Assembly (NCBI GenBank): GCA_904420215.1
Contig: CAJFUR010000063.1
Span: 1 to 33,667, forward strand
Source of the DNA: an uncultured Eggerthellaceae bacterium
GTDB taxonomy: Bacteria; Actinomycetota; Coriobacteriia; Coriobacteriales; Eggerthellaceae
Reading direction: 5' to 3'
Length of the DNA stretch: 33,667 nt
Notes under the pieces: model-generated
What the model was told of the DNA's origin: nothing
The model's input: the letters and a program-made list of their open reading frames with translations, nothing else
Databases searched by the model: none
Program-made: the position numbers and the translations under genes
Shown here: positions 1 to 6,564 of the stretch, piece by piece
Layout: each line of letters begins with the position of its first letter
Numbering within the stretch: the stretch's first letter is position 1

Positions 1-141
1 ATCGTCGTGTTGGATGAGGGGCGAGTTGTCGAACAAGGAACCCACGAGGAGCTTATGGGCAGAAACGGAGTGTATGCCAATCTTTTCAATCTTCAACGGG
101 GCAGTACCGACTGGCACATAGGGACGGTGCGAGCCTCCTGA
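1..141 (+). CDS. ABC transporter ATP-binding protein, C-terminal end (partial)
   Basis: Frame 1 is open from the first base and encodes the last 46 residues of a protein that begins upstream of the window. The visible part starts [18 protein letters not shown], which is the strand and E-x-G-T-H-x-E-L turn found just after the H-loop of ABC ATPases, especially those fused to membrane domains (the MsbA/LmrA-like exporter type, whose nucleotide-binding domain is at the C-terminus). The following YANLFNLQ helix is also typical of that end. Walker A, the signature motif and any membrane domain lie outside the window, so the substrate and partner cannot be judged. The gene stops at TGA 139-141. No U-rich terminator follows directly. 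Confidence 0.85.
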   Translation: MVVLDEGRVVEQGTHEELMGRNGVYANLFNLQRGSTDWHIGTVRAS

Positions 142-668
142 TGGGGCATCGGCTTCATTTTGAGCATCGCCTCCCTGGTCAAGGAACAGGCTTCGCCAAT
201 AGGCGAAATACCAAGGGTTCCTATATCGGGAGGAAAGATTTCGGCTTTTCGATGCCTGATCAAGTTTTCGATTCTAGCTTGTTTGCGTGTTGCTAATCCT
301 GCTGACAGGTGCTTTTGGAGGGCGTATGGATAACCCGCTTGACGCTGTTTTTGCCCCAGAAACGGATACAGGCCGCGGGGGAGGCGGCCTGTATCCGGAC
401 GAGTGAAACGAGGAGAACTTCGGTATCACCAACGCGTACTTTACGCTCATTATTATATTTTGTCAAGAATATTCTTAGTAAAATATTGAACTTTTTTCGA
501 AACCTTGCGTGCCGTCCTTGGTTTTCCCGCTTTTTTGCCGGATGTCCCGCCAAAAACGCCCGCCTGACGCATTGCCTGATATTATGGACACGCAAGCAAG
601 CGTGCGGAGGCGCAGGGAGCAGGGCGCGAAACGCACGAGGAACGGGAACGCAGACGACGGGAGACCCC
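142..668. other. Non-coding gap between the ABC transporter and galE
   Basis: I see no credible gene in these 527 bases. It holds a small hairpin TTCGCC-AATA-GGCGAA at 192-207, a long perfect inverted repeat at 363-397 (listed separately), and an AT-rich stretch at about 440-495 unlike the GC-rich surroundings. That stretch contains TTGTCA at 460-465, the 12-base palindrome AAGAATATTCTT at 465-476 and A/T-rich -10-like words near 479-488. It is the best place for a galE promoter, but no -35/-10 pair has good spacing. The leader would then be about 170 bases. An open frame that continues galE upstream to 309 has no family similarity and no ribosome binding site. Confidence 0.5.
363..397. repeat. 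Perfect 14-bp inverted repeat (hairpin)
   Basis: Positions 363-376 (CGGATACAGGCCGC) are the exact reverse complement of 384-397, with a 7-base loop (377-383). No T-run follows on the plus strand; the minus side has only TTTCTGGGGC followed by AAAAA. It could be a factor-dependent or U-less terminator for the ABC transporter, a leader structure for galE, or a repeat element. The half-sequence GGCCTGTATCCG occurs once more, at about 12530, without its partner arm. Confidence 0.6.
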
Positions 669-1814
669 ATGGCGAACAAATCCCTGGCCAAGCCCCACGA
701 AGAAACGTGCATCCTCGTGACGGGGGGCGCCGGGTTCATTGGCACCCACACTTGCGTCGAACTGCTGGAGCAGGGATACCGCGTGGTCGTCGTGGACGAC
801 TTGAGCAACTCCAGCGAAAAGGCCATCGACCGCGTGCGCGCCATCACCGGCACCGACGCGCCCGGTCAGCGCGACCGCCTGACGTTCCACGAGGCCAACA
901 TTCTGGATCGCGCCGCGCTCGACCGCATCTTCTCCGCGCACGACATCGACGCCATCATCCACTTCGCCGCCTTCAAGGCCGTGGGCGAAAGCGTGGAAAA
1001 GCCGCTGGAATACTACTGGAACAACGTCGCCGGCACGCTGGCGCTGTGCGACGTGGCACGGGCGCACGGCGTCAAGAACTTCGTCTTCTCCTCCAGCGCC
1101 ACCGTTTACGGCGAACCTGACTTCGTGCCCATCACCGAGGAATGCCCCAAGCACGAGGCCACGAACCCCTACGGCCAGACCAAGAGCATGCTCGAGCGCA
1201 TTCTGACCGACCTCTACATCGGCGACAACGAGTGGAACGTGGTGCTGCTGCGCTACTTCAACCCCATTGGCGCACACCCCAGCGGGCTGATTGGCGAAGA
1301 CCCGAAGGGCATCCCCAACAACCTGCTGCCCTACGTGGCCCAGGTGGCCGTGGGCAGGCTGGCCTGCGTGGGCGTGTTCGGCGACGACTACCCCACGCAC
1401 GACGGCACGGGCGTGCGTGACTACATCCACGTGGTGGATCTGGCGCGCGGGCACGTTGCGGCGCTGGACTGGATGGGCGGCAAGGTGGGCACCGGAGCGC
1501 CCTCCGGCCCCGACGCGATACAGGGACAGCCCGCCGAGGACGGGTCGCGCCGCGGCGTGGGCGTGTTCAACTTGGGAACGGGCACGGGCTCCAGCGTGCT
1601 CGACGTCGTCCACGCTTTCGAGCGCGCCTGCGGCAAGCAGCTCCCCTACGAGATCAAGCCCCGCCGCGCGGGCGACATCGCCGAGAACTACGCCGCCTGC
1701 GAGAAGGCGCGCGAAGAACTGGGATGGACCGCGCAGTACGACCTCGACCGCATGTGCGCCGACAGCTGGCACTGGCAGTCGATGAACCCCGAAGGCTACG
1801 CCACCGCGCAGTAA
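669..1814 (+). CDS. galE: UDP-glucose 4-epimerase GalE
   Basis: This encodes a 381-residue extended short-chain dehydrogenase that interconverts UDP-glucose and UDP-galactose with bound NAD (Leloir pathway and supply of galactose for surface glycans); it acts in the cytoplasm. The NAD-binding TGGAGFIG motif is at residues 18-25, the SSSATVYG strand with the catalytic Ser is near 141-148, and the YxxxK pair is Y168/K172. NPIGAHPSGLIGEDP at about 198-212 is the usual substrate-loop block. The start ATG 669 is chosen because family homology begins within about 15 residues of it; the only upstream purine run is GGGAGA. The protein is longer than the usual ~340 residues. A Gly/Pro-rich insertion at about 268-296 sits before the conserved VFNLGTGTGSSV block. 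It stands alone, with no galT or galK beside it. Confidence 0.95.
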   Translation: MANKSLAKPHEETCILVTGGAGFIGTHTCVELLEQGYRVVVVDDLSNSSEKAIDRVRAITGTDAPGQRDRLTFHEANILDRAALDRIFSAHDIDAIIHFAAFKAVGESVEKPLEYYWNNVAGTLALCDVARAHGVKNFVFSSSATVYGEPDFVPITEECPKHEATNPYGQTKSMLERILTDLYIGDNEWNVVLLRYFNPIGAHPSGLIGEDPKGIPNNLLPYVAQVAVGRLACVGVFGDDYPTHDGTGVRDYIHVVDLARGHVAALDWMGGKVGTGAPSGPDAIQGQPAEDGSRRGVGVFNLGTGTGSSVLDVVHAFERACGKQLPYEIKPRRAGDIAENYAACEKAREELGWTAQYDLDRMCADSWHWQSMNPEGYATAQ

Positions 1815-2077
1815 GCGGCCCCGACCCGGCCGGTTCCGACGGGGCAGCGCACGCGCCCCGGAGCCGACACCGGCGCAGCGAAACGAACGGCAGCGAGATC
1901 GATTTTGCCGTTCCGGGTCCGGCGCGTAGCCACGGGCGGACGGACGCGTTGCTCGAGCACGTTACAGCAGGGCAGCCATGAACAGAGGGAGGTGCAGTAT
2001 GCCATCGGCCTCCATGACGTCCTCGGCGCTTCTTCTGGTCCGAGTGATGTAGGCCGTACAGTTTTCTCTAACACACG

Positions 2078-2127
2078 CCAAAAGGCAGTTTCTCAAAGGG
2101 CGTTCTATACACCAAAAGGCAGTTTCT
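2078..2127. repeat. Direct repeat pair CCAAAAGGCAGTTTCT, 34-base period
   Basis: The 16-mer CCAAAAGGCAGTTTCT occurs at 2078-2093 and again, identical, at 2112-2127. The 18-base spacer ends in CTATACA. The other AAA ATPase in the window has a repeat pair with nearly the same period (33) and the same CTATACA word before the second copy (12362-12415). Confidence 0.75.
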
Positions 2128-2203
2128 TTGGCATCAGCCACGGCATCGCTTGGATTCTGTTTCCGTAAAAACAAGGGCAAAATCGGGTCTGCTTCCGTAA
2201 ATG

Positions 2204-2279
2204 TGGCGAAACTTGCGAACGGTGGCGAAAGTTGCAAAAGATGGCGAAAGTTGCGAACGGTGGCGAAAAATGCGAAAAT
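2204..2279. repeat. Four tandem 19-base repeats carrying phased GCGAA words
   Basis: Four units start at 2204, 2223, 2242 and 2261, exactly 19 bases apart, each beginning TGGCGAAA; the third unit is TGGCGAAAGTTGCGAACGG. Each unit contains two GCGAA-like words, so eight words lie at 2206, 2215, 2225, 2234 (GCAAA), 2244, 2253, 2263 and 2272, with spacing 9,10,9,10,9,10,9. This is one word per DNA helical turn on the same face. It ends 54 bases before the ATPase start. There are no unique spacers, so it is not a CRISPR; an operator or iteron-like array is the natural reading. Confidence 0.8.
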
Positions 2280-2333
2280 CACACGTGAACCAACCGCAGG
2301 ATCTGAAGAAGTGCTTTTCAAGGAGAACCGCAC

Positions 2334-3452
2334 ATGGAGCCTCGCAACCCCCACACTGCCATCAACCCTTTCACGCCGGGCTTCGGACAAGTGCCCGCCT
2401 ATTTGGCGGGACGGGAATACCTACTCAATGAAATAAAAACCGCGCTTGCTTCTCCGTCTTTCTCGCCCGACCTCACAACGCTTTTCATAGGCGCCCGCGG
2501 AACGGGGAAAACCGCCCTGCTTTCATACTTGTCCGAATACGCAAGCGGCGTTGGCTGGGTGACCGTTGGCGTATCGGCCACCAGTGGCATGCTCGAAGAC
2601 ATCATCGAGGAAACGAAGTACCGCGCGAATCATTTACTGGAAACAACCAGCGGCCCAAAGATCAAAGAAGTGACCGCCGGCGGTTTCGGCATTGCGTGGG
2701 AAAACGTCTTGCAGCAAGAAGGCAACTGGCGCACACGCATGAACCAGATTCTTGACCAACTGGAAAAATACCAGGCAGGACTTCTTATCACGGTTGACGA
2801 AGTGAACCCCGCGGTAGACGAAATGATCCGGCTTGTTTCGGTGTATCAGCATTTCGTGCGCGAAGGCCGCCGGGTGGCGCTTATGCTCGCAGGTTTGCCG
2901 TCCATGGTGTCGGGCTTGGTCAGCAACGAGTACGTGTCTTTCCTGCGCCGTGCCCGACATCGCAAGCTCGATCGTATCCCCGACCATGAAATCGCCGACG
3001 CCTTTAGGCGCACCATAGAACAAAGCGAACGCACCGTGGGGGACGTCGCTGTCGAAAAGGCCACCCAGGCCATAGATGGCTTCCCGTACATGCTGCAACT
3101 CGTTGGCTTTCAATCGTGGAGGCGCAACCCGGCTAATACCATGGTGAGCATGTCGGACGTGGAAGAAGGCATACGCATGGCGAATGCCGAAATGCGCACG
3201 AAAGTTTTACAGGCCACCTACGGGGAACTTTCGAAGGGAGACATCCGGTTTGTGAACGCCATGCTCGACAGCTCGGACAGGCCGACCCTCGCCGAAGTGG
3301 CTTCCCACATGGGCGTTAAAAGCAATTATGCGTCGAAGTACAAAACCCGCCTCATGGAAGCCGGCGTTATTGGAGAAACGCCACTCAACACTTTGCGTTT
3401 CGAGCTTCCCCGGTTCGAGGATTACGCAAGGGAAATGAAGGAAGCCCTCTGA
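2334..3452 (+). CDS. AAA ATPase with C-terminal winged helix
   Basis: This 372-residue protein carries Walker A GARGTGKT at 53-60 and Walker B LLITVDEV at about 150-157, followed by a sensor-like strand (ALMLAGLP, about 200). From about residue 298 a winged-helix domain follows (LSKGDIRFVNAML, then TLAEVASHMGVKSNYASKY as helix-turn-helix). The fold order resembles Orc1/Cdc6-like and AAA_16/archaeal-type ATPases, so ATP-dependent DNA or protein binding is likely, but the biological role is unknown. ATG 2334 is preceded by AAGGAGA. The gene is isolated: galE lies 500 bases upstream and the opposite-strand vanZ follows. The direct repeats upstream may be bound by the protein itself (inference). 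Such stand-alone ATPases are often multicopy in gut bacteria and may be mobile or defensive. Confidence 0.8.
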   Translation: MEPRNPHTAINPFTPGFGQVPAYLAGREYLLNEIKTALASPSFSPDLTTLFIGARGTGKTALLSYLSEYASGVGWVTVGVSATSGMLEDIIEETKYRANHLLETTSGPKIKEVTAGGFGIAWENVLQQEGNWRTRMNQILDQLEKYQAGLLITVDEVNPAVDEMIRLVSVYQHFVREGRRVALMLAGLPSMVSGLVSNEYVSFLRRARHRKLDRIPDHEIADAFRRTIEQSERTVGDVAVEKATQAIDGFPYMLQLVGFQSWRRNPANTMVSMSDVEEGIRMANAEMRTKVLQATYGELSKGDIRFVNAMLDSSDRPTLAEVASHMGVKSNYASKYKTRLMEAGVIGETPLNTLRFELPRFEDYAREMKEAL

Positions 3453-3483
3453 GCGGCGGCGAGGCGTCAAGAGGCGCGCTGCA

Positions 3484-3539
3484 GTTCTACTCCGAGAAAA
3501 GATGCGTATGCACCGTTTCTCGGAGTAGAACACGGTGCA
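3484..3539. terminator. 16-bp perfect hairpin with pseudoknot potential downstream of the ATPase
   Basis: Positions 3484-3499 (GTTCTACTCCGAGAAA) and 3516-3531 are perfect reverse complements around a 16-base loop. Within the loop TGCACCG (3509-3515) is complementary to CGGTGCA (3533-3539) just beyond the stem, giving an H-type pseudoknot topology. It begins 31 bases after the ATPase stop codon. No T-run follows, so termination is only one possible role. Confidence 0.6.
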
Positions 3540-3580
3540 CGTATTGATCGCCGGGGTGAGCCAAGGAACAGGCGGGCGGC

Positions 3581-3603
3581 AAAAACGCGGCGTTTCCGCC
3601 GCG
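3581..3603 (-). terminator. Intrinsic terminator of the ibrA-ibrB-vanZ operon
   Basis: Read on the minus strand this is CGCGGCG-GAAA-CGCCGCG followed by TTTTT: a 7-bp GC stem with a GNRA tetraloop and a U-tract. It starts 3 bases after the vanZ stop codon. Confidence 0.88.
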
Positions 3604-3605
3604 CG

Positions 3606-4091
3606 TCACGCGCGGGGCGGGCGGCGGGAATGCGCAAGGCGGCGCAGCAGGAGCGCCGCCAGGAGCGCGCCCAGCGCAGCGCCGAGGGTGTCCACCAGCC
3701 AGTCCACCGGGTCGCACATGCGGCCCTCCACGAAAAGCTGATGGAACTCGTCGGTCACGCCGTACAGGCTGACGCACGCGATTCCCAGCGCCACCGCGCG
3801 GCGCAGCGGCATGTGATGACGCAGGGCGTTTGCCCACAACGCCCCGAACACCGCGTATTCGCAAAAATGCGCAGCCGAGGAAACGACGTCCACGTCCGGC
3901 CCCAACAGGGCGGCCTGAAACTCGTGCAACGCGCGGTATATCTGCGAGACGATGCCCGTGCCGTCGTTCAGGCCGTCTCCGGTGTTGGCCGACATGAAGA
4001 AGATGAAACCTGCCCACAGCGCTACCAGAATCCATCCGGCAACGACCGCCTTTCGGGAAGCGAGACAGGTGCTATGGCGTTTCTCCTTCAC
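3606..4091 (-). CDS. VanZ-like membrane protein
   Basis: This 161-residue membrane protein has hydrophobic segments at about residues 16-36 (VVAGWILVALWAGFIFFMS), 69-90, 97-112 and 130-150. It carries the VanZ family signature in the last third: DEFHQLFVEGRMCDPVDW followed by a Gly/Ala helix. VanZ was named from glycopeptide-resistance clusters (low-level teicoplanin resistance), but most homologues are of unknown function and no other van gene is near. The start is GTG 4091 (MKEKRHST). It lies 4 bases after the ibrB stop, with GAGGAGGAAG inside the end of ibrB as ribosome binding site, so the two are probably translationally coupled. A strong terminator follows at once. Confidence 0.85.
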   Translation of the reverse strand: MKEKRHSTCLASRKAVVAGWILVALWAGFIFFMSANTGDGLNDGTGIVSQIYRALHEFQAALLGPDVDVVSSAAHFCEYAVFGALWANALRHHMPLRRAVALGIACVSLYGVTDEFHQLFVEGRMCDPVDWLVDTLGAALGALLAALLLRRLAHSRRPPRA

Positions 4092-4095
4092 GTTT

Positions 4096-4620
4096 CTACG
4101 CTTCCTCCTCTTTCGGCACCCACGCCTCCCCGAAATCCACTTCGCTGAACAGGGCGGCCAGCCCCGTGATCTGCTTCAGGCGCAGTATCTCGTCTTGGTC
4201 CATGCCCAAGTGCTTGGCAATCCACGCGTCCGAGCGGCCCAGTTCGTGCAGGTCGGCCACTATGTTGCTCATGAGGTCCACGCTGTGCGACCCGCGCGCC
4301 CTGTTGTGGCGGATCGTGCTGGCCATGCGGCAGTCCAGCGGCTTGTCTATCACCGAAACGGGCAGAAGGCCGCGCTCGCGCTCCCGGATGTCGGGGTGTT
4401 CCAACATGACACGATAGCGGTGGAACCCGTCCACGATAACATATTCGTCGGCCTCTTCGTCGCGATAGCACACGATGGGCATGGTGTAGCCGTCTTCCTT
4501 GATGCTGTCGTACAGCAGTTCCAACTCGGGCGGGGCAACGGCGTTCGGGTTGTAGGTGTTCGGCTTCACCTTCTCAATGGGAACGGCCACCACGTTGTAC
4601 ACCGGGCTTTCGAATGCCAT
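4096..4620 (-). CDS. ibrB: IbrB-like ParB-domain protein
   Basis: This 174-residue protein has a ParB/Spo0J N-terminal-type (ParB-like nuclease/CTPase) domain: VPIEKVKPNTYNPN near the start, then a strand and VDGFHRYRVML (the GxHR box) around residues 60-72, and ASTIRHNRARGSH around 100-112. The C-terminal part (DAWIAKHLGMDQDEILRLKQ) is a helix-turn-helix. The pairing with a PAPS-reductase-like gene upstream matches IbrA/IbrB of Escherichia coli, described as activators of immunoglobulin-binding protein genes; their chemistry is not established. Start ATG 4620 has AAGGAAGG upstream. Longer frames upstream are low-complexity translation of a GC-rich spacer and are rejected. Confidence 0.82.
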   Translation of the reverse strand: MAFESPVYNVVAVPIEKVKPNTYNPNAVAPPELELLYDSIKEDGYTMPIVCYRDEEADEYVIVDGFHRYRVMLEHPDIRERERGLLPVSVIDKPLDCRMASTIRHNRARGSHSVDLMSNIVADLHELGRSDAWIAKHLGMDQDEILRLKQITGLAALFSEVDFGEAWVPKEEEA

Positions 4621-4759
4621 CGCATGTCCTTCCTTTCCAAGCGGCTCCGCGGGCCGGGGCCAGGGTCGAGGTGCGGCCGGCGGCTGCACAGCCTCACAAC
4701 CAGACCCCTCCAACCGCACGGCACCGCACCCCACACGCCCGTGCACCCGCGGGTCGCGC

Positions 4760-4793
4760 CGTCTCGCGCCCCGGCCCGCCGGGGCGCGAGACG
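4760..4793. repeat. 34-base near-perfect palindrome between ibrA and ibrB
   Basis: Positions 4760-4775 (CGTCTCGCGCCCCGGC) are the exact reverse complement of 4778-4793, separated by CC. This GC-only hairpin of 16 bp sits 16 bases after the ibrA stop codon, inside a 189-base spacer that also contains the palindrome ACCCGCGGGT (4746-4755). There is no T-run. It could protect or end the ibrA mRNA, giving unequal ibrA and ibrB expression. Confidence 0.8.
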
Positions 4794-4809
4794 CGCCCTT
4801 CCCCTCCGC

Positions 4810-6138
4810 TCACGCCGTGCCGCCCTTCACCACTTCCGCGTACTCGCGCTTGAGCGCATCGACGCGCTTCTTCTGCTCGCGCGTCAGCCCGAAGCCCATG
4901 AACCGGCACGTGTGGTCGTTCTTCAGAATGCAGTAGCACATGCGCTTCCAGCTGGGGATGTCCTTGGTGGACTTGATGTCGTCGGTGTGGTCGGGCAGCT
5001 CGCCCTCGAACACCACGCGGGAATACTTGTTGAGCGTGTAGTTCGACACGCCGTTGCGCCGGATGCGGTAGCCCCTGTCCAGCAGCTCGGCAATCACGTC
5101 TTCGCTCAGGCCGCCGCCGGTTTCGTACCAGAACTCGATGGAGGTCTTGAACTTGCGCACGTAGTTCTCCCGCAGGCGCAAAGGCAGCGTTTCCAGCAGG
5201 AAGAACGTGAACGACTTCCACGTGTGGCCCGCGGGGAGCGCAAGGTTGCGGTATCCCATAGCTTTCGTGCGGCAGTAGATGGACCCGAAGTTGGCTCCCT
5301 GCACCCGCCCCACCAGCTTCGCCCAGATTTGCGGGTCGATCACGCGGTAGAGGTTCAGGCTGTCCTTCGCGGAGTCGCCGAACGGCGAGGCCACGCGCAT
5401 TTGGTCGGGCGTGAGGCCGGCCATGTGGTACAGGTCGTACAGGCGGTTGTAGTCGTATCCGAAAAGCGCATAGGCGTGCCACACGTCCGAAACCGACCAG
5501 TCGTACAGCGGGCTTGCGCTCCACACGTTCTTGAACTGCCCCGTTATCCAGCAGCGGCCCCGATAGCCGTGCTTCTTGTTGACGATGCCGCTGTAGCGGT
5601 GCAGCGACTCGTCGGTGCGCATGCCCAGCAGGCACACGGTCTTGCCGCCGCCGTGCGCCTTGCGGTACCACCTGCCGAACTGCTTGGCAAGGTCTTCCTG
5701 ATGCATTTTGTAACGGTAGGTGGTCATGGGGTTGTTCTGCAGGTTGACGACGTAGGGCCGCTGCGGCATGGGGCGCACCCACGCCTGCTCCTTCTCGTCA
5801 TCCCACGGGTACCAGAACATCTCGTAGCTGCTGAGCGCGGTGCGGGTGGCCATGGGCAGGCACACCCAGTAAGGCTCCACCTCGCCCTCGATGGCGTCGA
5901 ACGTGCGCTCCACGTATTCGGTGGTGGCCGTGAACTGCGCCTCGAAGTCTTGGTGGAACACGCCGATGCGCTTTTCGGGAAAGTGCTTCCGCTGGAACTC
6001 CAGCGCCAGGTTCAAAAGCAGGCCGCTGTCCTTCCCGCCCGAGAACGAGACGTACACGTTGTCGAATTCCTCGAACACGAAGCGCAGGCGCTCCTGCAGC
6101 GCGGCGTATACGTTTTGCCCCGTGTATGCCTTGATCAT
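4810..6138 (-). CDS. ibrA: IbrA-like phosphoadenosine phosphosulfate reductase family protein
   Basis: This 442-residue protein of the PAPS-reductase/ATP-pyrophosphatase superfamily has the PP-loop SGGKDSG at residues 33-39. DFEAQFTATTEYVERTF around 70-86 and LLGMRTDESLHRYSG around 170-185 are further family blocks. The C-terminal half (EFWYETGGGLSEDV, SWKRMCYCILKNDH) corresponds to DUF3440 of IbrA. The superfamily activates a substrate with ATP and moves or releases sulfur; the IbrA substrate is unknown. Start ATG 6138 (MIKAYTGQ) is preceded by AGGAAA at 8 bases spacing; longer frames enter a GC-rich spacer. It is first in the operon ibrA-ibrB-vanZ. The combination of a PAPS-reductase-like enzyme with a ParB-like protein recalls the DndC/DndB pairing of phosphorothioation systems, but only by analogy. 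Confidence 0.88.
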   Translation of the reverse strand: MIKAYTGQNVYAALQERLRFVFEEFDNVYVSFSGGKDSGLLLNLALEFQRKHFPEKRIGVFHQDFEAQFTATTEYVERTFDAIEGEVEPYWVCLPMATRTALSSYEMFWYPWDDEKEQAWVRPMPQRPYVVNLQNNPMTTYRYKMHQEDLAKQFGRWYRKAHGGGKTVCLLGMRTDESLHRYSGIVNKKHGYRGRCWITGQFKNVWSASPLYDWSVSDVWHAYALFGYDYNRLYDLYHMAGLTPDQMRVASPFGDSAKDSLNLYRVIDPQIWAKLVGRVQGANFGSIYCRTKAMGYRNLALPAGHTWKSFTFFLLETLPLRLRENYVRKFKTSIEFWYETGGGLSEDVIAELLDRGYRIRRNGVSNYTLNKYSRVVFEGELPDHTDDIKSTKDIPSWKRMCYCILKNDHTCRFMGFGLTREQKKRVDALKREYAEVVKGGTA

Positions 6139-6470
6139 GCCAAGCGTTTCCTGTTGATTCTCGCGATGTGCTCCTGTCGTGCGGCACCGCGGCACGCGAG
6201 CCAGCGGCGCGCGGGCTGCTGCGGCGCAGGCGCGGGCGGCAGCTGCGGGCTGCTGCGGCATCGGCGGGCCAGCCAGCGGCCGCCGCAGCGCACGATTGCC
6301 GACGGTGGGCTGCGTGGGCACGGGCGGCGGCGCGCGGGCGGCAGACCGCCAGCGAACTGCCAACCGCGACGCCGCGCCAGCGGGCCAACCGGCGGCCGCC
6401 CGCCGCCGGGCGCAACTCACCTGTCTACTAAGGTTTACCACAAAGATCATGCTTTGGGCACGCGCGCAAA
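6139..6470. other. Very GC-rich non-coding spacer upstream of ibrA
   Basis: No gene is supported. Positions 6170-6420 are low-complexity G/C sequence with runs such as GCTGCTGCGGC. The 15-mer GCGGGCTGCTGCGGC is repeated exactly at 6211-6225 and 6245-6259 (34 bases apart). The ibrA promoter should lie in this stretch or in the AT-richer piece at 6420-6470, but I could not find a convincing -35/-10 pair. Similar GC-rich spacers lie at 9240-9470 and 10740-10900. Confidence 0.4.
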
Positions 6471-6505
6471 AAGAAAACGGGAAAGGCCCGCTGGCTTTCC
6501 CGTTT
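6471..6505 (-). terminator. Intrinsic terminator of the molybdoenzyme operon
   Basis: On the minus strand AAACGGGAAAG (6505-6495), a 9-base loop, and CTTTCCCGTTT (6485-6475) form an 11-bp perfect stem, followed by TCTTTTTG. It lies 60 bases beyond the stop of the 4Fe-4S protein gene and ends the operon. Confidence 0.88.
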
Positions 6506-6564
6506 CCCAAACTCCTTCGAACACGCCCGCTCACCGCGGGAGGCATGTACCTGCCGAATTAACG

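Larger units (their letters stand above)
1815..2333. other. Non-coding gap rich in direct repeats, upstream of the AAA ATPase
   Basis: No gene is supported here. The first 150 bases are GC-rich and hold a weak GCCCCG/CGGGGC hairpin (1818-1845) that may close galE. From about 2040 the composition becomes AT-richer, and three sets of direct repeats follow in order: a 16-mer pair, a TTCCGTAAA pair (2161-2169 and 2193-2201, 32 bases apart) and a four-copy 19-base tandem array. A good ribosome binding site (AAGGAGA) at about 2319 precedes the ATPase start. TATACA at 2106-2111, between the 16-mer copies, is a possible -10 element. The clustering suggests a regulatory region for the downstream ATPase. 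Confidence 0.5.

Noticed and set aside
309-668. N-terminal extension of GalE in the same frame
   Set aside because: It covers a perfect hairpin and an AT-rich promoter-like region and has no homology; the GalE fold begins after ATG 669.
2204-2279. Tandem 19-base repeats as a CRISPR array
   Set aside because: The units are directly adjacent with no unique spacers, and there are no cas genes.
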